From Microbispora catharanthi (GTDB lineage Bacteria > Actinomycetota > Actinomycetes > Streptosporangiales > Streptosporangiaceae): a DNA stretch of 64,000 bases. Under the pieces are notes generated by a model, which did not search any database, was not told the origin of the DNA, and saw only the letters and a list, made by a program, of their open reading frames with translations. A program made the position numbers and the translations under genes. The stretch spans positions 62,001-126,000 of the forward strand of contig NZ_VDMA02000017.1 in assembly GCF_006334915.2 (NCBI RefSeq), read 5' to 3'. Positions 32,252 through 40,185 of the stretch are shown here, in pieces (position 1 is the stretch's first letter; every line of letters starts with the position of its first letter).

Positions 32252-33586
32252 ATGGCTTTTGATCGTTACCGGCGGGTGCTCGCCCTGCCGGGCGTGCGGA
32301 CGTTGCTGCTGGTCGGCATGATCGCGAGAATTCCCCTCACCGGCACCGGCATGACGCTGACCCTGCACGTGGTGAACGACCAGAAGCTGGGTTTCCTCCA
32401 GGCGGGTCTGGTCGGCACCGCCTCCATGGCGGGCGCCGCGATCGGCTCGCCGCTCGTCGGCCGGTTCGTCGACCGGCGCGGGCTGCGGCCGGTGCTGGCC
32501 GTGACGACCATCGTGCAACTGTGCCTGTGGTGCGCCGCGCCGGCGATGCCGTACGCCGTGCTGCTGCCGGGCGCGCTGATCGGCGGGCTGTTCAGCCAGC
32601 CGGTGTTCGGGACCATCCGGCAGTGCGTGGCCGCGATGGTGCCGGTGGAGAACCATCAGACCGGCTTCGCCCTCGACTCGATGGGCGTGGAGTTGTCGTA
32701 CATGGTCGGCCCGGCTCTCGCCGTCGCGAGCGTGACGGCGTTCGGCGGCACCGCGACGATGTACGGCGTGGCCGCCGGTCTGGCCGGCTCGGGAGTGGCG
32801 CTGTACCTGCTCAACCCGCCCACACGGTCGGCCGAGGAGGACGCGGGGCACGGGGGGGCCGTCTCCCGGCGGCAGTGGCTGCGGCCGGGCCTGCTCGCCC
32901 TGCTCTGCCTGGTGTCCGGGCTCACCTTCGTGCTCACCACGACCGAGTTGAGCGTCGTGGCGATGCTCAAGGCGGACGGCGCGACCGCCTGGACCGGGCT
33001 GGTCATCGCGCTGTGGTGCGCGTTCTCGCTCGTCGGCGGGTTCGTGTACGGCGGGCTCTCCCGGGGGCTGCCGCCCGTGGTGCTCGCGGGCGGCCTGGCG
33101 GTGCTGACCGCGCCCGTGGGCCTGGTCGGCGGGGGCTGGGGCTGGCTGTGCCTGGCGCTGGTGCCGGCCGGGCTGCTGTGCGCCCCGGCGCTGTCGTCCA
33201 CCGTGGACGCCGTCAACCGGCGCGTCCCGGCGGCGGCGCGGGGTGAGGCGATGGGCCTGCACGGCACGTCGCTGACGATCGGAGGAGCGCTGGCCGGGCC
33301 CCTCGCCGGCGGGCTCCTGGACGCCCACGGCCCCGCCTGGGCCTTCGCCGTGTCCGGAGCGGTCGGCGTCGCGCTGGCCCTGCTCGCCGCCCTGGTCATG
33401 CGGGATGCTCCGGCCGCGGCCCTCGCCCCGGCCGGATCGAGCACGGCGGCCGGCTCGGAGGGCGCGAGCGGCTTCGCCGCGGCGGCCGGCTCGGGGGGCG
33501 TGAGCGGTCTCGGCCCGGCGGCACGCTCGGACGTCGCGGCCGGTCTGGACGCCGCGACGCCCCTGCCCGCCCCCGCCGCGGACTGA
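32252..33586 (+). CDS. MFS transporter
   Basis: 444-aa, 12-helix major facilitator. It starts AFDRYRRVLALPGVRTLLLVG; the helix 2-3 loop reads GRFVDRRGLRPVLA, a variant of the G-x-x-x-D-R-x-G motif. The protein ends with a 60-residue Ala/Gly/Ser tail (GSSTAAGSEGASGFAAAAGS) that is probably disordered. Substrate cannot be told. Strong ribosome-binding sites (GGAGGTAAGGA) precede ATG 32252. It is divergent from panB with 201 bases between; CGGCA-CAA-TGCCG at 32219-32231 is a small inverted repeat just before the start. Its stop begins a tandem repeat. Confidence 0.88.
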   Translation: MAFDRYRRVLALPGVRTLLLVGMIARIPLTGTGMTLTLHVVNDQKLGFLQAGLVGTASMAGAAIGSPLVGRFVDRRGLRPVLAVTTIVQLCLWCAAPAMPYAVLLPGALIGGLFSQPVFGTIRQCVAAMVPVENHQTGFALDSMGVELSYMVGPALAVASVTAFGGTATMYGVAAGLAGSGVALYLLNPPTRSAEEDAGHGGAVSRRQWLRPGLLALLCLVSGLTFVLTTTELSVVAMLKADGATAWTGLVIALWCAFSLVGGFVYGGLSRGLPPVVLAGGLAVLTAPVGLVGGGWGWLCLALVPAGLLCAPALSSTVDAVNRRVPAAARGEAMGLHGTSLTIGGALAGPLAGGLLDAHGPAWAFAVSGAVGVALALLAALVMRDAPAAALAPAGSSTAAGSEGASGFAAAAGSGGVSGLGPAARSDVAAGLDAATPLPAPAAD

Positions 33587-33652
33587 AACCGGGCCACACG
33601 CGGGATTGAATCCCGCCCCGGAGCGGGAATAGAACCGGCCCCCGCGCGGATG
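33584..33652. repeat. Three imperfect 22-24 bp tandem units starting at the MFS stop codon
   Basis: Units begin TGAAACCGGG (33584, the stop codon itself), TGAATCCCGC (33607) and AGAACCGGCC (33631), each continuing with a C-run and GCGGGAT/GCGGGAAT/GCGCGGATG. They are diverged but clearly related. Confidence 0.6.
33600..33628 (+). terminator. Alternative hairpins after the MFS gene
   Basis: GCGGGATT (33600-33607) pairs with AATCCCGC (33609-33616), and the latter's TCCCGC also pairs with GCGGGA (33623-33628, 6-base loop). The two stems are mutually exclusive; either could end transcription. Confidence 0.5.
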
Positions 33653-33869
33653 TACAAGGGGCGCGCGGCTGTCCCTCGGGGCCGCCGTGCGAAGAGTGTC
33701 CGCCGCCGCCGGCTCCCGGGTGGCGTGCGAGACGCCGCGACGTCCCCGCACGCCGGAAGGCGCGGGTGCCGGGGACGAGCAGTGCGCGGGCCGGTGCCTC
33801 GGCCGAGCGTCTTTTGCCCGATTGACCAGTGGATACGGCGGCACCGCCCAGGATTATGAAACGGTCCCG
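33653..33869. other. Intergenic region without recognised gene
   Basis: Together with the repeat at 33584-33652 this makes a gap of about 350 bases before the efflux gene. Short open frames exist on both strands but none has a convincing start site or familiar product. The right end becomes AT-richer as the efflux promoter begins. Confidence 0.6.
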
Positions 33870-33905
33870 TTGCGTATCGGAATGACCAACGCTACGCTTG
33901 CGTTG
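33870..33905 (+). promoter_or_regulatory. Efflux-pump promoter with inverted-repeat operator
   Basis: TTGCGT (33870-33875), 17 bases, TACGCT (33893-33898) form a good -35/-10 pair. CAACGC (33887-33892) and GCGTTG (33900-33905) flank and overlap the -10 as an inverted repeat with a 7-base spacer, the expected position for the TetR repressor encoded downstream. Confidence 0.6.
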
Positions 33906-33940
33906 CGAAACTCGGCCGTATCGAAATCATGGGGGAATCC

Positions 33941-35515
33941 GTGGAAGCTCAGACAGAAGCCCATACAGGTCACCCACGCCGATGGCAGGTCCTCGGCGTG
34001 ATGGTGTTCAGCCTGCTGGCCGTCGTCCTCGACAACACCATCCTCAACGTGGCGATCAAGACGATCGCCGATCCCGTCCACGGCCTGGGCGCGACGCAGA
34101 GCGAGCTCGAATGGGCGATGAACTCCTACACCCTGGTGTTCGCCGGCCTGCTGTTCACCTTCGGGGTGCTGGGCGATCGCTACGGGCGTAAGCGGATGCT
34201 CATGGTCGGCATGGTCCTGTTCGGCCTGGCCTCGCTGGCCAGCGCGTACGCGCAGGACCCGATGCAGCTCATCGCGGCGAGGGCCCTGATGGGCCTCGGC
34301 GGCGCCGCCATCATGCCGGCCACGCTGGCGATCATCTCCAACGTCTTCCCGATCCACGAGCGGGGCAAGGCGATCGGCATCTGGGCCGGCGGCGTCGGCA
34401 TCGCCGTGGCGATCGGCCCGATCACGGGGGGCGTGCTGCTGGAGCACTTCTGGTGGGGCTCGGTCTTCCTCGTCAACGTGCCCATCGTGCTCATCGGCCT
34501 CGCGCTGATCGCCGGGATCGTGCCCGACTCCAAGGACCCGAACAAGTCCGGTCTCGACCCGGTCGGCGTGCTGCTGTCCATCCTCGGCCTGATCAGCCTC
34601 GTCTACGGCATCGTCCGGATCAGCGACCTCGGCACCGTCGCCGACGTCTCGGTCATCGTGCCGTCGCTGCTGGGCCTCGCGATCCTCGCCGCGTTCGTCT
34701 GGTACGAGAGCCGGATCGACCACCCCGCGTTCGACGTGCGCAACTTCCGCAACGCCGGCTTCTCCACCGCCATCGCCACCGTCGGCCTCGTGTTCTTCGC
34801 GGCCATGGGCGTGATGTTCTTCCTGGCCTTCTACTGGCAGATCGTCCGGAACTACTCGCCGCTGCAGTCGGGGGCGCTCGTGCTGCCGTTCGCGGCCGCT
34901 CAGCTGATCTTCGCGCCGCAGAGCGCGCGCATGGTGCAGAAGTACGGCGCCCGCGCCGTCGGCACGGTGGCCATGATCGTCATCACGCTGGCCCTGGCGT
35001 GCTACGCCTTCGTGCAGGTGGACACCCCGATTTGGATCCTGCTGGCCCTCGGCTTCGTCCAGGGCGCCGCGATGGCCAACATCATGCCCCCGGCGACCAC
35101 GGCCATCATGAACGCGCTGCCGCGCGAGAAGGCCGGTGTGGGCTCCTCGATGAGCAACGTCGTCCGGCAGGTCGGCGGCACGCTGGGCATCGCCATCCTG
35201 GGCGCGGTCCTGTCCGCGAGCTACCGCAGCGACATGGAGAGCAAGGTCACGGCCCTGCCGGAGCAGCTCCGCCACGTCGTGACCGAGTCCATCTCCGGCG
35301 CGGCCGGTGTCGCCGGACACCTGGGCCCGCAGGGCACGAGGCTGCTCGACGCCGCGAACGCCGCGTTCGTCACCGGCATCCACTGGGCGGCCCTCGGATC
35401 GGCCTTCGTCGCCCTCGTCGGCACTCTTGTGGTGGCCCGCTGGATGCCGGGCAAGGCTTCGGTCCAGGCCGCGGTCACCAAGCCTGAGACCGAAAAGGAA
35501 GCGGCGGTAGTGTGA
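33941..35515 (+). CDS. DHA2-family multidrug efflux MFS transporter (EmrB/QacA type)
   Basis: 524-aa, 14-helix drug:H+ antiporter. Signature motifs: LAVVLDNTILNVAIKTI (motif D1, with Asp in helix 1), GVLGDRYGRKRMLMVGMV (motif A), ARALMGLGGAAIMPATLAI (motif B) and WAGGVGIAVAIGPITGGVL (motif C, antiporter). It is expected to export lipophilic cations or antibiotics. GTG 33941 has GGGGGAA 6 bases upstream; an in-frame ATG at 33929 is the alternative. The TetR gene follows 7 bases after the stop and is probably co-transcribed. Confidence 0.94.
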   Translation: MEAQTEAHTGHPRRWQVLGVMVFSLLAVVLDNTILNVAIKTIADPVHGLGATQSELEWAMNSYTLVFAGLLFTFGVLGDRYGRKRMLMVGMVLFGLASLASAYAQDPMQLIAARALMGLGGAAIMPATLAIISNVFPIHERGKAIGIWAGGVGIAVAIGPITGGVLLEHFWWGSVFLVNVPIVLIGLALIAGIVPDSKDPNKSGLDPVGVLLSILGLISLVYGIVRISDLGTVADVSVIVPSLLGLAILAAFVWYESRIDHPAFDVRNFRNAGFSTAIATVGLVFFAAMGVMFFLAFYWQIVRNYSPLQSGALVLPFAAAQLIFAPQSARMVQKYGARAVGTVAMIVITLALACYAFVQVDTPIWILLALGFVQGAAMANIMPPATTAIMNALPREKAGVGSSMSNVVRQVGGTLGIAILGAVLSASYRSDMESKVTALPEQLRHVVTESISGAAGVAGHLGPQGTRLLDAANAAFVTGIHWAALGSAFVALVGTLVVARWMPGKASVQAAVTKPETEKEAAVV

Positions 35516-35522
35516 ACTCGTC

Positions 35523-36146
35523 ATGAAGACGCAGCAGACGGCTGAGGGGGTGGCCCGCCCGGCGGGCCGCCCGCGCAGCGAGAAGGCGGAACGGTCGATC
35601 ATCGAGGCCACCCTCGAACTGCTCGGTGAGGGCATCGGGGTGTCGGAGCTGTCCATCGAGTCGATCGCCAGCCGCGCCGGTGTCGGGAAGACCACGATCT
35701 ACCGCAGGTGGTCCAACAAGGAGGACCTGGTGGTGGACGCTCTGGCGACGCTCAAACCGCCGATCCCGCTGCCGCAGGGCGGAACCGTGCGAGACGACCT
35801 GGTGACCTACCTCCGGGTGATCCAGGAGGAGGCCAGCCACCACCGCACCCGCTGCATCATGAACATCGCCATGAGCGACTCCGAGCGGCATCCCCGGCTG
35901 GCGGAGCGGTTCCGCGAGCTGACCGTGGAGCCGCGCAGGGCGGTGGTGGCGGCGGTTCTGCGGCGCGGCATGGAGACCGGGGAACTGCGCGCGGACCTCG
36001 ACATCGACATGGCGCTGGCGCTCCTCAGCGGGGCGGTGATCTGGCTCACGAAGTGGTCCCACCCCGGCGAGTCCCACGCCGACATTCCCGAGCGGATCGT
36101 CGACGAGGCGCTCAAGGGCTTCCGTCCCCGCCCCTCCGAGCCGTGA
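35523..36146 (+). CDS. TetR/AcrR-family repressor
   Basis: 207-aa regulator. The N-terminal helix-turn-helix reads GRPRSEKAERSIIEATLELL, ELSIESIASRAGVGKTTIYR, RWSNKEDLVVDAL, a near-ideal TetR DNA-binding domain. The C-terminal half (residues 80-200) is the ligand and dimer domain, with RTRCIMNIAMSDSERHPRLA and TKWSHPGES. It lies 7 bases after the efflux gene. It probably represses the pair through the inverted repeat at 33887-33905 and is released when the pump substrate binds. Confidence 0.94.
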   Translation: MKTQQTAEGVARPAGRPRSEKAERSIIEATLELLGEGIGVSELSIESIASRAGVGKTTIYRRWSNKEDLVVDALATLKPPIPLPQGGTVRDDLVTYLRVIQEEASHHRTRCIMNIAMSDSERHPRLAERFRELTVEPRRAVVAAVLRRGMETGELRADLDIDMALALLSGAVIWLTKWSHPGESHADIPERIVDEALKGFRPRPSEP

Positions 36147-36237
36147 CCCGTCCCTCCGCCCCCGAGCTGTGACCCGGCTCTCCACCCGAGCCGTGATGCG
36201 GCCCTTCACCTCCGAGGCGTGACCCGGTCCGTGCGGC
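36136..36237. repeat. Four degenerate 24-26 bp tandem units spanning the tetR stop codon
   Basis: Units begin CCGAG at 36136, 36162, 36186 and 36212, each continuing C/G-YGTGAYSCGG and a pyrimidine stretch. The first unit contains the real stop codon (36144-36146), so the array is made of copies of the gene's end, now drifting. Confidence 0.65.
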
Positions 36238-36387
36238 CGACGGCCGTACGGACCACGCTCGTCACCGTCATGCGCTGCGCGCGGAGCGAGGCACCGCGCT
36301 GAGCCTTCTCGGGTGAACCGGGTACCACTGGCGGGAATGGACGCGAGGGCGGGCGGCCGTCTGCCGACGATGCCGCCTCCGACGACC

Positions 36388-36427
36388 CCGTGACCGGTGC
36401 CGGACGCCTGCCCGGCACCGGTCACGG
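36388..36427 (-). terminator. Perfect 16-bp hairpin
   Basis: CCGTGACCGGTGCCGG (36388-36403) and CCGGCACCGGTCACGG (36412-36427) pair completely around an 8-base loop. It lies five bases beyond the stop of the chitinase remnant on the minus strand and probably was that gene's terminator; it also blocks read-through from tetR. Confidence 0.75.
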
Positions 36428-36432
36428 CATTC

Positions 36433-36660
36433 TTATCTCAGGCCCGCGTCGAGCGCGCCCATCAGTGTGCCGGTGTCGCCGGACATCTCCCAGATCATCG
36501 CCCCGAGCAGGCCCTTGCTCCGCAGCCAGGCGGCCTTGCGCCCGATCGACCAGGCGTCGTCGTGCTCCAGCAGGGTGCCGGCGATGACCTGCCGGGCGGC
36601 CAGGTTCTCCGCGGCCTCGCCTGCGGCCCGCCGGGCGTTCGCGGCCAAGACCCTGATCAT
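36433..36660 (-). pseudogene. Remnant of a glycoside hydrolase family 18 (chitinase-like) gene
   Basis: The frame encodes only the C-terminal end of a GH18 catalytic domain: LLEHDDAWSIGRKAAWLRSK followed by GLLGAMIWEMSGDTGTLMGA and LDAGLR. This is the last beta/alpha unit of the barrel with the conserved WE.SGD. The active-site DxxDxDxE region, some 200 residues further upstream in intact chitinases, is missing; the sequence above about 36600 has no family resemblance. There is no ribosome-binding site before ATG 36660. A 5'-truncated pseudogene is the best reading. Confidence 0.65.
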
Positions 36661-36677
36661 CGGCGCGGTGGCCTTCG

Positions 36678-36818
36678 CCGCCGTCCCTGGCCGACGGCCC
36701 GACGTTGCGCGCGGCGGCGGACACGATGCTCTACCTCGCGCTGATCGCTCTGCTCAGCCTCGCCGCCGCGCTGCTCGGCGCCTGGTTGCTGGTCCGCACC
36801 CGGGACGTGCGCGTTTAG
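36678..36818 (+). pseudogene. Remnant of a membrane protein C-terminus
   Basis: On the plus strand a frame reads SLADGPTLRAAADTMLYLAL then a hydrophobic helix (IALLSLAAALLGAWLLV) and ends RTRDVRV before TAG at 36816, overlapping the nadE stop. This looks like the last helix of a transporter permease, with everything upstream lost; a stop codon in frame at 36654 closes it. It abuts the 5' end of the chitinase remnant in divergent orientation. A real 30-aa one-helix peptide starting at ATG 36726 cannot be excluded. Confidence 0.45.
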
Positions 36819-38563
36819 AGGCGCTCGCGCCAGCGGGTGGTGATGGGCAGGCGGCGGTCGCGGCCGAAGTTCTTGGGCGTGATCTTCGGACCCGGCGGGT
36901 ACTGACGGCGCTTGTACTCGGCCAGGTCGACCAGGCGGATGATCTGTGTGACCAGCTCGGGGTCGTGATCGGCCGCGACCAGCTCGTCGCGGCCCATGTC
37001 CCGCTCGACGTAGTCGCGCAGCAGCCGGTCGAGCACCTCGTACGGCGGGAGCGAGTCGGTGTCGCGCTGGTCGGGCCGCAGCTCCGCGCTCGGCTCCTTG
37101 GTGATCGAGTTCTCCGGGATCGGGGGCTGTCCCGGCTGGGCGTTGCGCCACTCCGCGAGCTTCCAGACCACGCTCTTGAGCACGTCCTTGATCGGGGCGA
37201 ACCCGCCCGCCGAGTCGCCGTACAGCGTGGAGTATCCGGTGGCCAGCTCGCTCTTGTTGCCGGTGGTCAGCACCAGGTGGCCGTGCTCGTTCGACAGGCT
37301 CATCAGCAGCATGCCCCGCACGCGGGCCTGCAGGTTCTCGGCCGCGAGGCCGTGCAGCTCGATCTCCTTCTCGAACGCCGAGACGATGTCGGCGATCGGG
37401 ACGACCTGGGAGTCGACCCCCTGGCGGCGCACCAGCTCCTCCGCGTCGGTGATCGAGTGGTCCGAGGAGTAGCGCGAGGGCATCAGCACCACATGGACCC
37501 GCTCGGGCCCGACGGCGTCGGCGGCGATCGTGGCGACGAGGGCGGAGTCGATGCCGCCGGACAGGCCGAGGATGACCGACTGGAAGCCGTTCTTGCGCAC
37601 GTAGTCGCGCACGCCGAGCACGAGCGCCTTGTAGATCTCCGCCAGGTCGTCCAGCCGCTCGGCGACGACCGGCGCCTCCGGCTCGTACGGCTCGACCGGC
37701 GCGGCCGACAGCAGCACCCGCTCGACCGTGATGACCGTGCCGTCGTGCGCGTCGTGGCGCGACTCGCCGAGCTCGCCCGTGCCCTCCGGGAGCTCCAGGT
37801 CGGTGACGAACAGGTCCTCCTCGAACTGCGGCGCGCGGGCGACCAGTTCCCCGGAGGCGTCCACGATGAGCGAGTCGCCGTCGAAGACCAGCTCGTCCTG
37901 GCCGCCGACCATGTTCACGTACGCGAGCGCGCAGCCCGCCTCACGGGCCCGCCGCGCGCACAGCTCCAGCCGCACGTCGTCCTTGTTCGTCTCGTACGGC
38001 GAGCCGTTGGGGACGACGAGCAGGCCGGCGCCGGCCTCGGCGACCACCGAGACGGGACCGCCGTCCTGCCACAGGTCCTCGCACACGGCCACGGCGACGT
38101 CCACGCCGTGCAGGCGGAAGATCGGCAGGCGGTCGCCGCGCACGAAGTAGCGGTACTCGTCGAACACTCCGTAGTTCGGCAGGTGGTGCTTGGCCGACTT
38201 CGTCACCACGCGGCCCTCGTGGAGCAGGGCGACCGCGTCGAGCGGGGCGCCCTTGGGCTGTCCCACGCGCGGGGCGAGGTCGGCCCGGTCGAGGTAGCCC
38301 ACCACGACGGGGAGGTCGCCGAGACCCTCGTCGGCGAGTCGCGTGGCCGTCTTCGACAGCGCCGTGATCGACGCCTCCACGAACGACGACCGGAGCACCA
38401 GGTCCTCGGCGGGGTAGCCGGTCAGGAACATCTCGGGGAACACCACGAGGTGCGCGCCGCGCTCGGCGGCCCTGCGGGTCCACTCGACGAGCATGTCGGC
38501 GTTGCCGGCGATGTCACCGACGACCGGATTGGTCTGGGCGAGAGCGATACGCAGTTGAGCCAC
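36815..38563 (-). CDS. nadE: Glutamine-dependent NAD+ synthetase
   Basis: Last step of NAD synthesis: amidates nicotinate-adenine dinucleotide using ammonia from glutamine. 582 aa, two domains. The N-terminal glutaminase (nitrilase-like) has the Glu-Lys-Cys triad in VVFPEMFLTGYP, KHHLPNYGVFDEYRYF and VAVAVCEDLWQDGG. The C-terminal synthetase has the P-loop ILGLSGGIDSALVATIAAD, MPSRYSSDHSITDAEEL and TTGNKSELATGYSTLYGD. GTG 38563 has GGGTGGG just upstream, or may be leaderless (TAGGGT 6 bases before). It lies downstream of the hybrid regulator gene on the same strand, 50 bases apart. Confidence 0.97.
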   Translation of the reverse strand: MAQLRIALAQTNPVVGDIAGNADMLVEWTRRAAERGAHLVVFPEMFLTGYPAEDLVLRSSFVEASITALSKTATRLADEGLGDLPVVVGYLDRADLAPRVGQPKGAPLDAVALLHEGRVVTKSAKHHLPNYGVFDEYRYFVRGDRLPIFRLHGVDVAVAVCEDLWQDGGPVSVVAEAGAGLLVVPNGSPYETNKDDVRLELCARRAREAGCALAYVNMVGGQDELVFDGDSLIVDASGELVARAPQFEEDLFVTDLELPEGTGELGESRHDAHDGTVITVERVLLSAAPVEPYEPEAPVVAERLDDLAEIYKALVLGVRDYVRKNGFQSVILGLSGGIDSALVATIAADAVGPERVHVVLMPSRYSSDHSITDAEELVRRQGVDSQVVPIADIVSAFEKEIELHGLAAENLQARVRGMLLMSLSNEHGHLVLTTGNKSELATGYSTLYGDSAGGFAPIKDVLKSVVWKLAEWRNAQPGQPPIPENSITKEPSAELRPDQRDTDSLPPYEVLDRLLRDYVERDMGRDELVAADHDPELVTQIIRLVDLAEYKRRQYPPGPKITPKNFGRDRRLPITTRWRERL

Positions 38564-38613
38564 GGTCCCACCCTAAGGCGTCCGATTCTTTGTCGTCAAA
38601 GCGACGATAAGGG

Positions 38614-40104
38614 TCAGGCGCCGGGCGACCCGGGGCTGACCAGCCCTCTTTCGTACGCCAGGACCACGAGCTGGGCGCGGTCGACCAGGCCGAGGCCGCG
38701 CAGCAGCGCCGTGACCTCGTCGGCGACCTCCTGCTCCGGCACGGCGAGCGTCATCGCGATCTGCCGGTTGGTGAAGCCCCGGGCGACGAGCTTGATCAGG
38801 TCGATGTCGGAGTCGGACAGGCCTTCCGGCGCCGCCGGGTCCCGCCGCCCGGCGAAGGCCGCGATGAGGTGCGTGGTGACCGCGGGGTCGAGCAGCGCGT
38901 CACCCGCGACGGCCGCCCGGACCGCCGCGATGAGCTGCTCGGGTGCGGAGGTCTTCAGCACGAAGCCGCTCACTCCGGCCCGCAGCGCGGCGTAGAGGTT
39001 CTCGTCGGTGCCGAAGGTGGTCATCATGATCACCTTCGGTGGCGCCTCCGCAGCGAGGATCCGCCGGGCCGCCGCCAGGCCGTCCAGGCGCGGCATCTGG
39101 ATGTCCATGAGCACCACGTCGGGCCGCGCCGCCTGGACGAGCGCGATCGCCTGCTCGCCGTTCTCCGCCTCCCCGACGAGGTCGAGCCCCGGCTCGCTGT
39201 CGAGGATCACCTTGAGACCGGTGCGCACCAGCGCCTGGTCGTCGGCGATCAGCACGCGCAGGGCCGCCACCCCCGGCACGGACGGCGTGGACGGCTCCAC
39301 ACCGTGCCCGCTCAGCGGCCCGTTCAGCGGCCCGCCGGCGGCCGGATCGGGGGCGTCCAGATGCTCGGCCTGCACGAGGATGTCCTGCTCCAGCCTCTGC
39401 AGGGTGGGGCCGAGGTCGAGCCCGAGTTCGTCGCGCAGCGCCTCCCGGGCCCGGCGCAGCGCGCCGAGGGCGTCACCCTGCCGCCCGGCGCGGTAGAGCG
39501 CGAGCGCCAGCAGCCGCCAGGCCTCCTCCCGCAGCGGGTGCGCCGACGCGTGCGCCTCCAGGTCGGGGATCATCGGGCCGGTGCGGCCCAGCCGCAGCGC
39601 GGCGTCCGCGCGGCGCTCCACGGCGAGCAGGCGAAGCTCGTCCAGCCGCGTGGCCTCGGTCTGCGCCCAGGCCAGCTCCTGGAACCCGGCGAGCGCGGGC
39701 CCGCGCCACAGGGCGAGGGCCGTCTCCATCCGCTCCAGCGTCGCGGCCGGGCCCTCGTGGTCGCTCTTGACCAGGTGCTCGAAGTGCCAGGAGTCCACGT
39801 CCTCGACGCCCGCCCGCAGCGCGTAGCCGGGCGGGGCCGACACCAGGACGCCGGCCTCCTCGCGCGGCGCGCGGTTCGGTTCGAGCGCCCGCCGCAGCCG
39901 GGAGACGTACCCCTGGATCGTGGACAACGCCTGGGCCGGCGGCTCGCCGGGCCACAGTTCGTCGATCAGCACGCTCACCGGTACGGCGCGCCCTCCGGCC
40001 ACGAGCAACCGGGCGAGCACGGCCTGTTGCCGCTGGCCGCCCAGGTCGAGCGTCTCGCCATCGGTAATCGCTTCGAACGGCCCAAGAGCACGAAAAGTCA
40101 CCAT
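38614..40104 (-). CDS. SARP - receiver - LuxR hybrid transcriptional regulator
   Basis: 496-aa protein joining two regulator types. Residues 1-95: OmpR-like winged helix of SARP activators (RALGPFEAITDGETLDLGGQ; VLIDELWPGEPPAQALSTIQ; GYVSRLRRALEP). About 100-250: bacterial transcriptional activation (BTAD) helical domain (LALWRGPALAGFQELAWAQT; HPLREEAWRLLALALYRAGR). After a Pro/Gly linker, about 290-405: receiver domain with IADDQALVRTGL, Asp in VVLMDIQMPRLDG, Thr in MMTTFG, Lys in VLKTSAPEQ. About 430-490: LuxR-type domain (LVARGFTNRQIAMTLAVPEQ), whose recognition helix reads EVADEVTALL instead of the usual TVKTHV, so it may no longer bind DNA. ATG 40104 follows a TACGCT -10 box. The cognate kinase is likely the next gene upstream. 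Confidence 0.92.
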   Translation of the reverse strand: MVTFRALGPFEAITDGETLDLGGQRQQAVLARLLVAGGRAVPVSVLIDELWPGEPPAQALSTIQGYVSRLRRALEPNRAPREEAGVLVSAPPGYALRAGVEDVDSWHFEHLVKSDHEGPAATLERMETALALWRGPALAGFQELAWAQTEATRLDELRLLAVERRADAALRLGRTGPMIPDLEAHASAHPLREEAWRLLALALYRAGRQGDALGALRRAREALRDELGLDLGPTLQRLEQDILVQAEHLDAPDPAAGGPLNGPLSGHGVEPSTPSVPGVAALRVLIADDQALVRTGLKVILDSEPGLDLVGEAENGEQAIALVQAARPDVVLMDIQMPRLDGLAAARRILAAEAPPKVIMMTTFGTDENLYAALRAGVSGFVLKTSAPEQLIAAVRAAVAGDALLDPAVTTHLIAAFAGRRDPAAPEGLSDSDIDLIKLVARGFTNRQIAMTLAVPEQEVADEVTALLRGLGLVDRAQLVVLAYERGLVSPGSPGA

Positions 40105-40119
40105 CGCACGGTAAGCGTA

Positions 40120-40154
40120 GAGGCAGTGGCACTCCCGGTCGTGCCGAGCGCCTC
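40120..40154 (-). terminator. Hairpin after the first multi-TM kinase gene
   Basis: GAGGC...GGCAC-8 bases-GTGCC...GCCTC: nested 5-bp stems between the kinase stop (40186) and the hybrid regulator's -10 box (40114-40119). It suggests the two genes are transcribed separately despite their order. Confidence 0.45.
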
Positions 40155-40185
40155 TCGGTTGGGTCACGAGGCGGGCGGCGGGCGC

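Noticed and set aside
33587..33652. Attachment site or mobile-element scar
   Set aside because: The repeats are diverged tandem units beginning at the stop codon and no integrase, tRNA end or flanking duplication is present.
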